NCBI GenBank assembly: GCA_016110215.1
Contig: JADWQD010000016.1
Coordinates: 806,001 to 870,000 of the forward strand
From: Capronia americana
Taxonomy: Eukaryota > Ascomycota > Eurotiomycetes > Chaetothyriales > Herpotrichiellaceae
Direction of reading: 5' to 3'
Length of the DNA stretch: 64,000 nt
Shown here: piece by piece, positions 31,407 through 41,924 of the stretch
How positions within the stretch are numbered: the first letter of the stretch is position 1
Layout: every line of letters starts with the position of its first letter
The notes under the pieces: generated by a model
Databases searched by the model: none
Seen by the model: only the letters and a program-made list of their open reading frames with translations
Told to the model about the DNA's origin: nothing
Translations under genes and position numbers: made by a program

Positions 31407-32871
31407 CTACACTACGAGTACACCCCTATACCTCATTTTGCCCTCTTCCAGCTTCTTCATGGCCTCGGTGACGCCTTGCCTGGTCATGGGGAATTTCTCA
31501 ACCACCGGCTTGATATCGTGTTTCGCGCAGAACCTCAACATCGCCTTGATCGATTGTGGATGCGCTCCTCCGCTCCCGATGATGCTGTAGCCATATGCCA
31601 CGAGTGGGAGGGCGGGGACTGGGATGTTGTCCATGCTGATGGTGAGCGGAAAGATCTTCGCAAATGGAGCAAGAATCGGAAGATACCTGTCGAGGATTAG
31701 CACTGGCAGAATCAGTCGGCTGCCTGTCAGACTTACAAAGAGAGATCGGGCAGAACCGAAGTCGTGATCAACACACAATCCACAGGCTCGATCCCTTCGA
31801 ATTTGGTGACGCCCTTCGTGGCATAGAATTCGCTCGCCCCGAACTGGAACGCCTCTTCTTTCTTCGATTCGGTTCCGCTGAAGACGACGGCTTCCATACC
31901 CATCTTCGACACCATTTGGATGGCTAGATGGCCCAGACCTCCGATCCCTATAACATGTTAGTTGACTAGAACAGGCGCTCCGAACACGAGACTGACCTAT
32001 AATACCGATGCGATCGCCCGCTTTGAAGCCATGTTCATACAACGGACCCCAGACAGCTGATCACAGGCGGTCAGTATGCCATTGCTTGGACTCGGTAGTG
32101 AGTGCACAAGAAGAAAGAGGCTTACTGGCGCCACCACACATCAATGGTCCTGCGGACTCGGAAGCGATCTCGTCCGGGATTTTGAACAGAGCCGTTACAT
32201 CCCAAGCCAGGCCACTACCGAAGCAACCTTGGTCCAGGTTGGAGGACCCAAATTGTTCACTGTTTTGGCACTTGAAATGCTGGCCTGAAGGCGAGGTTAG
32301 CTTCGGGATTCGCTCAACGCTGATGGCATTTCAGATATAGAGTCACCCACCGGTAAGACACGGCTTGCAATATCCACAAAACCGCCTACTTGGCTGTCAG
32401 CAATCAAGAACTGCATCAAGACCGTAGAAAGATTCGCTGCTGCTGCCAGCATCTGCTAGACGCTTCGGGTGTCACTTACTGCATCCACTGCGGATCTTAG
32501 TTAGCCTGTATCGACGTCGACAGAACAGTACCCGAGTCCATGGAGGGCGTGTCTACACTTACACCCATACCAACACGATCGCCGACTCTCAAATCCGATA
32601 TCTGCTCAACCAGGCTTCCGATCTCCTTGATAACCCCCACGCCTTCATGGCCGAGCCCCTGGTCTGCATGCTTGTAATGCTCATCCGTCTGCGAATGTCA
32701 GTCGAAGACAATGAATAGCACGACTTTCGAGCCACCAAGGGGACTTACACCGCAAACACCACAATGCGATAGTTCGACCAGAGCCTGGGTCGGACCAACG
32801 TCCCGATGCCCCTTGGCCTCCACGATCTCTCCGGATTTCGACCCTTTGAAAACAGTGAAGTCGATAGCCAT
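31407..32871 (-). CDS. Zinc-dependent alcohol dehydrogenase (MDR superfamily), eight exons
   Basis: Exons on the minus strand: 32749-32871, 32563-32688, 32480-32487, 32351-32385, 32126-32284, 31997-32056, 31737-31947, 31407-31686; total 1002 nt, 333 residues, all junctions in phase. The start is MAIDFTVFKG. Catalytic zinc ligands lie in ELSHCGVCGTDEHY (joined across intron 1) and GLGHEGVG. The structural-zinc Cys set is CGYCKPC...KC. The nucleotide motif GIGGLGH is made by joining exons 6 and 7. FSGTESKKEEA after it suggests NADP preference (inference). Exon 3 is an 8-nt microexon supplying WM and part of Q in VGMGWMQRFCGYC; it is flanked by CAG and GTAAGT. Substrate unknown; the closest types are cinnamyl-alcohol and medium-chain ADHs. 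Intron density is far above that of its neighbours. Confidence 0.9.
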
Positions 32872-33746
32872 GGTTGCTTGTGCAGATTCTTCTCCAGGAT
32901 GGTGGGCGAATATTCGTAGGTATGGATCGACTCTGGCAAGATGCTTTGATTGAGAGTCCATGAGCCCTTTTTATATTGGTTTTCTCTCAGCCAGAGATGC
33001 AGGCAAGCCGCTCCACAACCCTCCTGCTACGATTGATCGCTGCTGGGTCACTTGCATAATCAATCCTTGTTAATCGAGTCGAACTTACTTTTGGCTTCCA
33101 CGGAACCCAAAGACCCCATTACTCCGAGCTGTATAGGTTGCACCGCAGCTGGTACAGAACGCCACGATATCTGCAGGATGACGGACATCAAGACATGACT
33201 ATGAGTGTCTATGCAAGTATGAGATTTCTTTACTATGGTGACAAACGACTGAATACCGGCCGCCACGACTCCCTTTGCTAATTGCTACATTCGGCAAAAG
33301 GCAATTGATTGGCCAGCGAGTCGGAAATCAGCATCTGGCTTCTGCTCGTGACTAAGCGGACACGGCTGGGCGACGACTGCTTCTCAGTTGCGCTCATTGA
33401 AGTAGGTCGACCGTATGCTGTTCAGGGAAATTGCCGTCTTCAAATGGAACAATGCGGGCTGCAGCAAACTGTAGTCACAGGAGATGATCTGATTACCACT
33501 CATGCGGCTGCCGTGGCGTGCAGTCTTAGTCTGCATATAACCCGAAAAGAGCCAGCGCAGCCCAGTGAGGGTTTGTGGCACCGCGGGCGTCTATGATGAG
33601 GCTGATTAAGTAGAATATGGGTCACTGCGACGAGGGCGCCTCATCATGACCTTGAGCAGTATGACACAGCTGGACTGAAGAGTCTCACAACGACATGAGA
33701 CACCCGACATCGTGCTGAAGTCAAATCGGGCACCTTGCCGGCAAGC
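32872..33746. other. Intergenic, 875 bp
   Basis: Upstream of the alcohol dehydrogenase and downstream of the cyclo-ligase-like gene. The dehydrogenase frame is open upstream to an ATG at 32961, so a 30-residue longer N-terminus is formally possible. Nothing else recognised. Confidence 0.4.
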
Positions 33747-34565
33747 TCAAGGCCTTCCCTGTAGCTGTTGCAGTTCCTGCAAAGGAGGAATATCTTCGAG
33801 CATGCCTGGCTGCAACCGTTCCCACAAAATCCCAGAAAGGGGCTTGTGGACCGAACCCTGAACCTCTATCACTTCCGTTGGTGTGACGATATGGTCACAG
33901 ACAGTGTCAAAGACCTCTGGTTTTAACTCCTCATCCAGGACCTGGCAGCCATGAACCACGGCAACGCAAGGGACAGAGGCGTCGACAACATGGATGCTGG
34001 TCAGCATTGCCCATTCGAGATCGAAGAAGCCGTGTCCTTTGCCGAACCGAATACCAGCTTGATTGATCGCGCCCGTGCCCGTCACCATCAAATCTACACG
34101 CAGATCAAGCCGCTGCATCTCAGCAAGTGTCAAATGTCTCCCAAGTCCTGGCTTTTCCATCGTGTCTAAGAGACTCGCAAGCTTCCTTGCTTCCGGTGTC
34201 GTGATGATAGCGGGATCCAGCAACCAGAACCCTCTTCTGATAGCATAGGTGGTCACCAGTACTTTCTTGCCATCCTGAAGAGCTCTGAAACGAAGCTGTT
34301 CAAGACAGTTGTCCGGCGTTATGAACACCACTTTGGCTTGAGTATAACAGGGCAGGGAGGCGAGTCGCTCAGTAGCAGCGTCGGATCCATGGAAATCCGC
34401 GATAAAGCTGGAGAAGTCAAAGTGGAACCGCGAGTCTGGAATGGCAACCTCTCGCAGTCGTGGCCAAACCAGTTGCCGGATGCTGTCCTTGTGATCAGTT
34501 GCCATGGCCTTCTTGGGCAAAGCACGACTGGAAAACGATACCCGCAGATGGACCGTGCTAGTCAT
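33747..34565 (-). CDS. 5-formyltetrahydrofolate cyclo-ligase-like protein
   Basis: A 272-residue intronless frame. The ATG at 34565 gives an Arg/Ser-rich N-terminus (MTSTVHLRVSFSSRALPKKA) that could be a mitochondrial presequence; the next ATG at 34505 (MATDHKDSIRQ) is an alternative start. Features of the 5-FTHF cyclo-ligase fold are present: KDSIRQLVWPRL near the start, ADFHGSDAATERLASLPCY, VFITPDNCLEQLR, and the glycine-rich nucleotide-binding loop RFGKGHGFFDLEW. The pattern PDSRFHFDF...FI.DF.GS resembles the MTHFSD-like branch rather than the classical enzyme that converts 5-formyl-THF to 5,10-methenyl-THF. The activity on folate is therefore uncertain. Confidence 0.87.
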   Translation of the reverse strand: MTSTVHLRVSFSSRALPKKAMATDHKDSIRQLVWPRLREVAIPDSRFHFDFSSFIADFHGSDAATERLASLPCYTQAKVVFITPDNCLEQLRFRALQDGKKVLVTTYAIRRGFWLLDPAIITTPEARKLASLLDTMEKPGLGRHLTLAEMQRLDLRVDLMVTGTGAINQAGIRFGKGHGFFDLEWAMLTSIHVVDASVPCVAVVHGCQVLDEELKPEVFDTVCDHIVTPTEVIEVQGSVHKPLSGILWERLQPGMLEDIPPLQELQQLQGRP

Positions 34566-35266
34566 CCATCTCTGACGAGGTCAGCGAGACGCGAGAAGCA
34601 GCAGGACGACGGCGTTTTCTCCGCACATGGGCTCCTGGTCCATGCGGAGAATGATCCCGCTGTGTCCAGTATCACATCCACCCCGCCACCCTGTGCATGA
34701 TGAAGCCAGTATCTCAAAGATATCTTCAGGGAAGCAGCAATATGGAGCCGCTAGTCAGTGAAGTTTGATAGCCCCCTGGCAGAGATACTGTCCGTCCAGC
34801 CAGGCAGCAGATGGAAGGTCAAGGCTTCATGTCGCCGTAGCACTATGGAATTGGATAAAGCAGCCTCGAATGTCGACGCAGGCTGTTCCCACATTGCAGG
34901 ATGGATTACCGCCGCCCGACTTCCCACAGTCATCGATGCTGTTTCCGCTCACAAGCCTGAAAAAGCCGTTTCTCCACTCTGGGCCTGTGCCGAATGAAGA
35001 ATCCATATTGGCCAAACGCGGTACGCTATTGAAGAAAATAGCTTCCAACACTGGCAACACACCCAGTGACTGTTCGTTCAAGTCCCATCGAACGGAATGG
35101 CAATGAATCCATGGCGATCTTTGACCTCGGCGACGAGAAGGTTACCCTCCACGACAAAATATAAAGCTGGCCGCACTGACCTCTCCACAGTCTTCTCCAG
35201 ACCTCGCAGTTTGCATTTGACAAAGTTGGACACAGTTCTCCCCGACAGCGATCCCCGACAGCGACA
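34566..35266. other. Divergent intergenic region, 701 bp
   Basis: Between the cyclo-ligase-like start (minus) and the sugar transporter start (plus). The frames present are short and featureless. Confidence 0.4.
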
Positions 35267-36937
35267 ATGGGTGCCTTCATCACTCTCCGCGGCCGTAAGC
35301 TCTACTGGTTGATGAAGTTTATCTGCGGCACCAGTTTTATGGTAAGCTCTGGTGGCCGGCATTGTGACATTTCTCCTGACATGGCGGGATCAATAGATGG
35401 CTACGACGTCGGGGTTTGGGGGGGCATAAACCCTTCCTCGACGCCATCGACAACCCGACGGGAGAATGGGTGATACCCTGGATCTCGAGCTCCTACTCCT
35501 TGTCAGCATGCATTACTTGTGCCATCGTGGCCACATTCGCATTCAAAATCGGTCGGCGAGGGACCTTCATCCTGGGGAACGTCGCTGCTGTGATCGGTTC
35601 ATCATCCAGGCGACCCGTAACCCAGTTGCACAACTCACTGTAAGCAGTCGAGCCATTCTCCGGGCAACATGCTCGACGGAGTATGTGCAATTGTTGACTC
35701 GCCCTGTTTCATATAGGTCGGCGCGAGTGATCACAGGTTTTGTCATCGGCTGCATTTCAAGCGCCGTCCCTACCTACCTTGCGGAAACTGGAGTTGAAAT
35801 CGGTGACCGTGGCCCAGCCAACGCCTTCAACGCGATCATGCTCATATCCGGCGTCCCGTTGACGTACTGGATTGACTATGGCTGTACCAAATCCAACGGG
35901 CGATGGAGCTGGCGTGTTCCCGTCGCCTTCCAGTGCATATTCGCCATTGTCGCGGGAGTGTGCATGTTCTTCCTGCCCGACACACCCGGTTACTGCTACT
36001 CCAGAAACCGACACACTGAAGGGGACGATGCTCTGGAACGATTGAATGATGCGCCCGTCGAATCCGAACGAGTCCAGCGCATCAAAAGAGAGATTCTGCT
36101 CGCCATCGAGGCCGAAGATGAAGCGGCGTCCAGCATCCACTGGAAAATGTTCCTCACCTCGGGCATCATTGACCACACACCAATGAAGATCATCCGGAGA
36201 CTGTGCATATGCTTCTGGCTTCCTATGATTAGGGAATGGGTGGGTAGCAGTTTGATGGCCTATTATAGTGAGCTCCCCCGAGTAGTGCGATGCTTATGCT
36301 GATCGCAATAGGCTCCGTCATCCTCAGCAGAGTGGGCGCTCGTCCTTCGCTGGTCAGTCTTCTTGCCGGAGTACTCAACATCTTCTTCGCCCTGGGCTGC
36401 GTACCGCTGTACTTTACAATCGAGCGAGTTGGCCAGCGCTCCGTCCTGCTGTATGGAGCGTGCGTCATGTCCGTCCTCATCCTCATCTTTACTGTTCTGC
36501 AGGCCGTCCCTGCGACGACATCCATCCAGTGGGCGGGGATCGGCATCATCTTCCTCTTCCTCTTCCTCTTTGTGTTCCGGTACGCGTGGCAAGGCTGTGT
36601 CTGGCTCTATTGCTCGGAGATTGCTCCGCTCGAATATCGACACATTGGCCGTGCTTTTACCGGGTTCGGCGAGTGGTTGATGACGTTTATCACGGTCTTC
36701 GCCGGCCCTATTGGGCTGACAAATATGGGCTGGAAGTTCTGGCTGTGGGTGCTCAGTGGGAACCTTGTCGCCATCGCCTTTCTTTTCTTCCTCTGCCCCG
36801 AGACAGGCGGGAAGACGTTGGAGCAGGTCGATTACCTGTTCACCAAGATTGGATTCGTGAGTGGCATGAAGAAGGCCGACCAGGACGAAGAGGAAGGAGA
36901 TGAGAGGATCGAGGAACGGGTTGAAATGAAGGCATAG
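35267..36937 (+). pseudogene. MFS sugar transporter, apparently frame-disrupted near the 5' end
   Basis: Clear similarity to fungal sugar porters over the whole length, but not in one translatable frame. 35267-35341 encodes MGAFITLRGR...CGTSFM; after the intron 35342-35396 the conserved GYDVGVWGG is out of phase with exon 1. A break at a G7 run (35418-35424) separates it from KPFLDAIDNPTGEW. A third break near 35597 separates GNVAAVIG from FIIQATRNPVAQL, and a fourth at the next intron end (about 35717) separates it from RVITGFVIG. From about 35725 the frame is clean: AVPTYLAETG, LPDTP, HTPMKIIRR, PMIREWVGSS, a 44-bp intron (36268-36311), then VPLYFTIERVG, CSEIAPLEYRHIG, GEWLMTFITVF and the PETGGKTLEQVD signature to the stop. 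All damage lies within about 330 bp, so either recent decay or local consensus errors could explain it. Confidence 0.65.
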
Positions 36938-39190
36938 GTGGCGAAGACCGCCATCACTGTCTGATCTCCAGCAGGTGCCCTCAGAAAGCGCTGGTGATCC
37001 AGACACGGTCGATATCGTCGAAGCCTACGGAATACACAATCCAGGGCCGGATCCGGCCTCGGTGGGAGCCTCAGCCTCAGTCGGATAGTCGGATGATCGG
37101 CTGAAGACGCGTCCTTGTCCTCAGGTAGACCCGCTACGGTGGCTCTATCACCATGGTCCAGACCCTGACCGGCCACAGCGGATCTTTTGACATACTCCTC
37201 GACGGAAGTCTCTTGTCTCTGTCCCGACCCAGACCAAGATGCCGGCTAAATAATGATACATCCGCGGGTTCCAGAGTTGTCACTCAGACCATCACCGCCG
37301 CTGAAACGCTCTAACAGTGTGGTGCCAGCGTATCGTTCGCAGACTTTCACAGATAAGTTTCAGGACATCAGACATCAGCCGGCCCATTCCGTGGCAAAAT
37401 ATATCACGGTGCACGGGGGACAATTACATAGCATCCGCGGTCTTCGCTCGCATTTCCATTGGTATATTTGTCACCACCAGACGTGACCAGAGGAGGGAAT
37501 ACAAGCGGCGACTGAATTACATCTTAAGACAAGGTGTTGCCTAGACCTGGAAACATCCCACCTTTCGTCACACGCACTGGCGCTCCAGGACTGGGAAGCC
37601 GGAGGATTCAATCACACTCCTTCAGCATCCCCCCCTTCCATCAGGCATCCGTCCCTTCCAGTTTGACTGTGATGCGTATGAAACGTTTGACTTTTCTTGA
37701 CTCGCGCGGTTTCGATCTTCTGATTTCTAGACACACTGTGTCCTTACTGCGTGAGCGTGTCAGCTCTGCCACATCCACTTGAGGTCTTGAACGTGCTGTT
37801 GGCTTTCCTGAGCTCCTCATCCCTTTTTCAGTGGCTGGATCTCTCTCGATGTCGACTCCGGGGTTGATCCAGGCCCGTCGAAGTCCTCGGCCGTTTCTTG
37901 CTGCTCCCTCGATCGCGTCACTGGCCCTCGAATCGAGTCCTAGGCTTCGTCGAATTGTTCCAGAATCTATTCACGAATGGCTCTCACTGCAGCGAGTGCT
38001 GCCTCCGACAAATCGGGTCGATAGATGACTTGAAGACCACCTTGCGGATGAGGATCCTAGAAGGGGTAGGTAGTTGGTTTGCTTGCCAATGTCCCCTCGA
38101 CCCTAACCATGTCCATCAGGGTCGCCAGACTCAACAAGGTCAGCAGAGCAAGCGAGTCGAGGTGAAGATATCGAGGGAAAAGACGACATCTGAAGCCCAA
38201 AGAGTCGTCACATATGGGTCTGATCAGATTTTGTGGCAAAGACAGACACACGGACGATTTCCATCGAACGGAGACGGAGCACAACGCGTGCTTGTCGACA
38301 AGACTCCCTATCTATCGCCCTTCGATTGCAGGCCGATGTCCTTGATGGAGAGAGCTGTTACATGGGCATAACAATACCCAACATGCCGTTGTCTTTATTC
38401 TCAGCGCGCGCGATCGTTGCGAGGAGGGAGATTCCGTCCGCCTTGTTTCGTCCCGGGAGCGACTCAGGATCGCCGTTGTGGATGTGAGTACTTTAGTTAT
38501 AGACAGAGACAAAGACTACTACTCGAGGGACGGCTGGTCTGAGGTTCCATATATTTCTCCGGAAGACGACCGTCGAGGAGGAATTGCACGGTTTCATATT
38601 CGACGTGCTCTTCTGGCCACGAGGATACACACGCAAGCAAACACTTCTAGTGCTCCATCCGATCGGGTCTGAGTGCAGAGACATCCGTGTGACTGATGGC
38701 CGGTAGGAGCCATCAGATGAGCGTCTCCGAGAAGGTGAAGAGATCACAATTACGACTGATGCACCATGGAAGGTTAAGAAGAGTTGATAACGCTGATATG
38801 TGTGTGCGCGTAGTCTCAAAGCGAAAGGTGGAATGAGAAGGCCGTTGCTCAAATGATAGCCACGAGATCGAGCAGCTCTTGAGTGATTGTGGTCAACACT
38901 CGACGTCCAGTCCTTCCCGCGTCGTGGGTGACTCTGTGATCTTGGAATATAAATGACAATGACGGCTCATCCAGTCCGTGCCGTCAACCGGGACGATAGA
39001 GAGATCAAGAATGAGTGTGCCGTCGATGTACCACGAATGACTGACTGGCTGACGTTTTTATCCCGAGGCTTCAGCCCCGCACTCGACAATCGCCTTGATA
39101 TGTAAGTAATGAATCAATCAATCAATTGGTACTGCATAGAGGGTTTATCAACGACCGAATCAATCCTTTGTTACTATCCCATCCCATCCC
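36938..39190. other. Intergenic, about 2.25 kb
   Basis: No recognisable gene. The longest frame (37898-38371, plus) has no domain or supporting splice pattern. One TACGAGTA octamer (reverse, 39229-39236) overlaps the following gene start. No transposon signature. Confidence 0.45.
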
Positions 39191-40406
39191 ATGCTCTTGA
39201 CCGGACCATACGGACTCACACGTTCCTCTACTCGTATTCAGCGTTATCTTCTCCCCATCGCCCTCCTGCCAACGCGGACATTCAGTAATATCAGTAGAAA
39301 AGGCAGCATGTCGTCGTCATCGTCAGCAGCAGCAGAGTTCCCCCCTCCCCAACTCAAGGCCGCGGCCGAGGAAGTGGCCTCTCTTCTCAAATCGCGCGGC
39401 GAGACCGTCTGTGTGGCCGAGACGGCGGCCGGCGGGCTGATCAGTTCGGCTCTGCTCGCGACGCCGGGCGCAAGCAAGATATACCGCGGCGTGGGTGGCC
39501 CGGAATCCTAAACTCAGCGAGGACCTTTTCCTATACATACCTATACCTATACCTATCCTTGATTTCCATCCATTTTGTTATTTCTCGAGGCTACTATCCT
39601 GTGTACTATGCGTTACGACACAAGGAGACTGACTGACTGACATCACGGCCGTTGATTAACTAGGGCTTGACGCTGTACACGTTAGAATCGCGCATCGCGT
39701 TCGCGGGCTGGCAGCAGCGCGACATCGACGAGTATGACGGGCCGACGCCGGCGCTGGTCGAGGGCCTGGCGCGCAATGTCAGAGACAAACTGAATGCGAC
39801 GTATTGCATTGGCGAGGTATGTTGCACCACTGCCCCTGACCCCTGTCCCTGTCATGGTCCTTGTCATGTGTACCCTCATGTGAGGAGGTGTTGTGATACT
39901 GTATGTCCTGAGTGGTACTACGAGGAACGTGTCAACTGACGGCGTTACATAATCTTTTGGCTTTTCTAGTCCGGTACGTTACCTGTGTGTCAGTTGTGTC
40001 ACTTTTCACCCTCGCTCGCTGGATGGATGGACGGATGGTCTGGTTCCCTTGTCTAGCATGCATTTTGCACATGTTGTATTGACCGCAGGTGCGTGGGCAT
40101 CACGTAACAGGCACTGCTGGCCCAACGGCATCGGGTGACAAGCCCAATCGACAGCCGTGAGTATACCCCCCTCCTGCCACTCGTCTGCCTGAAACGAAAA
40201 AAAAGTAAAGTTCATAATCAACTGACGCGCTGGGAAAAAGTTCATACGTGGCGCTCGCGGTAGCGAGCCAGAACGACAGTACGAGCAAGGACTTGAACAC
40301 CGGGCTGGGCAACGACAGGCAAGCAAACATGGTGGCTTTTGCAGTGGAGGCCCTCCATCTGGCCAAGGACTTCATCGAGGGAACCAGCAGTGGAGGGAAG
40401 TTGTAA
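39191..40406 (+). CDS. CinA C-terminal domain protein (nicotinamide-nucleotide amidase-like), five exons
   Basis: Exons 39191-39490, 39664-39816, 39970-39973 (4 nt), 40111-40156, 40241-40406; total 669 nt, 222 residues, in phase throughout. The stand-alone CinA_C domain is recognised by CVAETAAGGLISSALL, YRG|GLTLYTLESRIAFAGW, GE|S|GTAGPT and PSYVALAV...DRQANMVAFAVEAL. Bacterial CinA_C proteins (PncC) deamidate NMN, a pyridine nucleotide salvage step; activity here is inferred. The first 38 residues contain several Arg and Ser and no acid (RSSTRIQRYLLP, RTFSNISRKG), suggesting a mitochondrial presequence; the ATG at 39308 would give a cytosolic form. The 4-nt exon TCCG (CTAG before, GTACGT after) encodes Ser and the first base of Gly. 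Intron 1 has a GTGGGT donor and a CCTATA microsatellite. Confidence 0.88.
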
Positions 40407-41924
40407 GTAAGGAAAGAGGGAGAGCCCAAAAAAATCCCGAACTCAGCTGTCAGTGGCGGTGTGGTGCCGTCCGTGCAGTCTGTCAAACGGTTGTGGCTGC
40501 AGACCGATCCTAACGGTTTTGTTCGTATCTCCGAAAACTCGCATTCCTGCGTCCTGTATGCCGCATCCTGAACTGCGTAGTGCGTGGTCCACAACAGGAC
40601 AGCGACGTGACTTGGCCTGAGCTGGCCCCGTTCTCTCGCCCAGGCATCAATATCAGCATCAGCAGCGGTTTTCCGAAGGTTTTCGCTTGACGGGCGTGGC
40701 TGGTCGGGGGGCCCGCACAACAAAGTTCGGATCGCTGGGTGAATACGAGTAGATTTTTTCGATGTGATATCGATCGCCGTGCTCGCCTGGAAGGGGAACG
40801 GGGAATCATAACGGGGGAAGGGAAAGAGGAAGCGGCCGAGTCGACCACATCGAATCGCCACACTGTTCGTTTCATTTTCATTTTGACTTCACTTCGGTTC
40901 CCTTCGTTTTGATGGCACCTTGTCTCTCTCTCTCTCTCGCGATCCCTGTCTGCGTACAGTAGGTTTGACAGCTGACAGTGCGCCTTGCGTGTCTGTGTCA
41001 CCACACACCGCAACAACCCCCACTCTCCACAACAGCCATGCGGCAATCGCAATCGCCATGCAATCGACCTGTCAATCTTGAAATCAATGCCACGACTTAC
41101 AAGTAACGGTGTGGCAGCCACGAGACCAACGGCGTGCTGTCAGGAGGGCACGAGGGTCACCACAAGCCAATGCGCATGGTTCGTGGCGTGGTTGACGGCG
41201 AAGATGACAGATGATGATGCCCCTGTTCGGGCGCCGTGGCTGGCCGAGTTCCAGGGGCCGACAGATCCGAAAAAACCTTCCATTTCCCCCCAAAACTTCG
41301 GATGTTATTCTGACGGGAGGGAAGGGAAATGCTCGGTAACGAACCAATGTTGCTGTTGATCCCTCCGGACGAGTCGATGATTTTCATGTTTGTCAGCATT
41401 TCCAACGCGCAGGGATGTGGTGCGCAGAGAACTTTCTGCTGCGACGATCATCTATCAAGACCGGTGCAAATTCCGGCGGAAAAAAAATGACACGAAATGA
41501 AGCTGGCCCTGCCTGAACGGTCTATCGCACACAGATGCGCGAATCCTTCTTGTACCGGCATCGGTAGAGCCTCGACCTCACCTTCACGATCGAGGCCGGC
41601 CAAGTTCATCCGCGCAAATGATGCGCCGTGGACCGTGGACATCCAGGGTACTGTATCCAGAACGGGATGTCGTAGACCTTGAGCGAGCCCTCCAAGACAA
41701 GACTGGTCAGGTTTCGACTTTCCTTGCAGCTGTCGTGGAGATTGATCGTAGGCGGAGTGAGGGATGTTCGCGCCAGCTCAAGGCGACACTTGCGACCCTG
41801 CGACACTGCGGCACTGCGCGCCAGCCATCACATCACCATCACAATCACCGTCACCATCGTGGTCAGGGTTCGGGATGACCAATCGTGCCAATCGTGGGCA
41901 TATCCGTGAGGCGGGTACAGTGAG

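Noticed and set aside
36263..37006. 247-codon minus-strand frame
   Set aside because: Antisense to the clean 3' part of the sugar transporter.
37898..38371. 157-codon plus-strand frame
   Set aside because: No domain, no promoter or splice support; likely chance.
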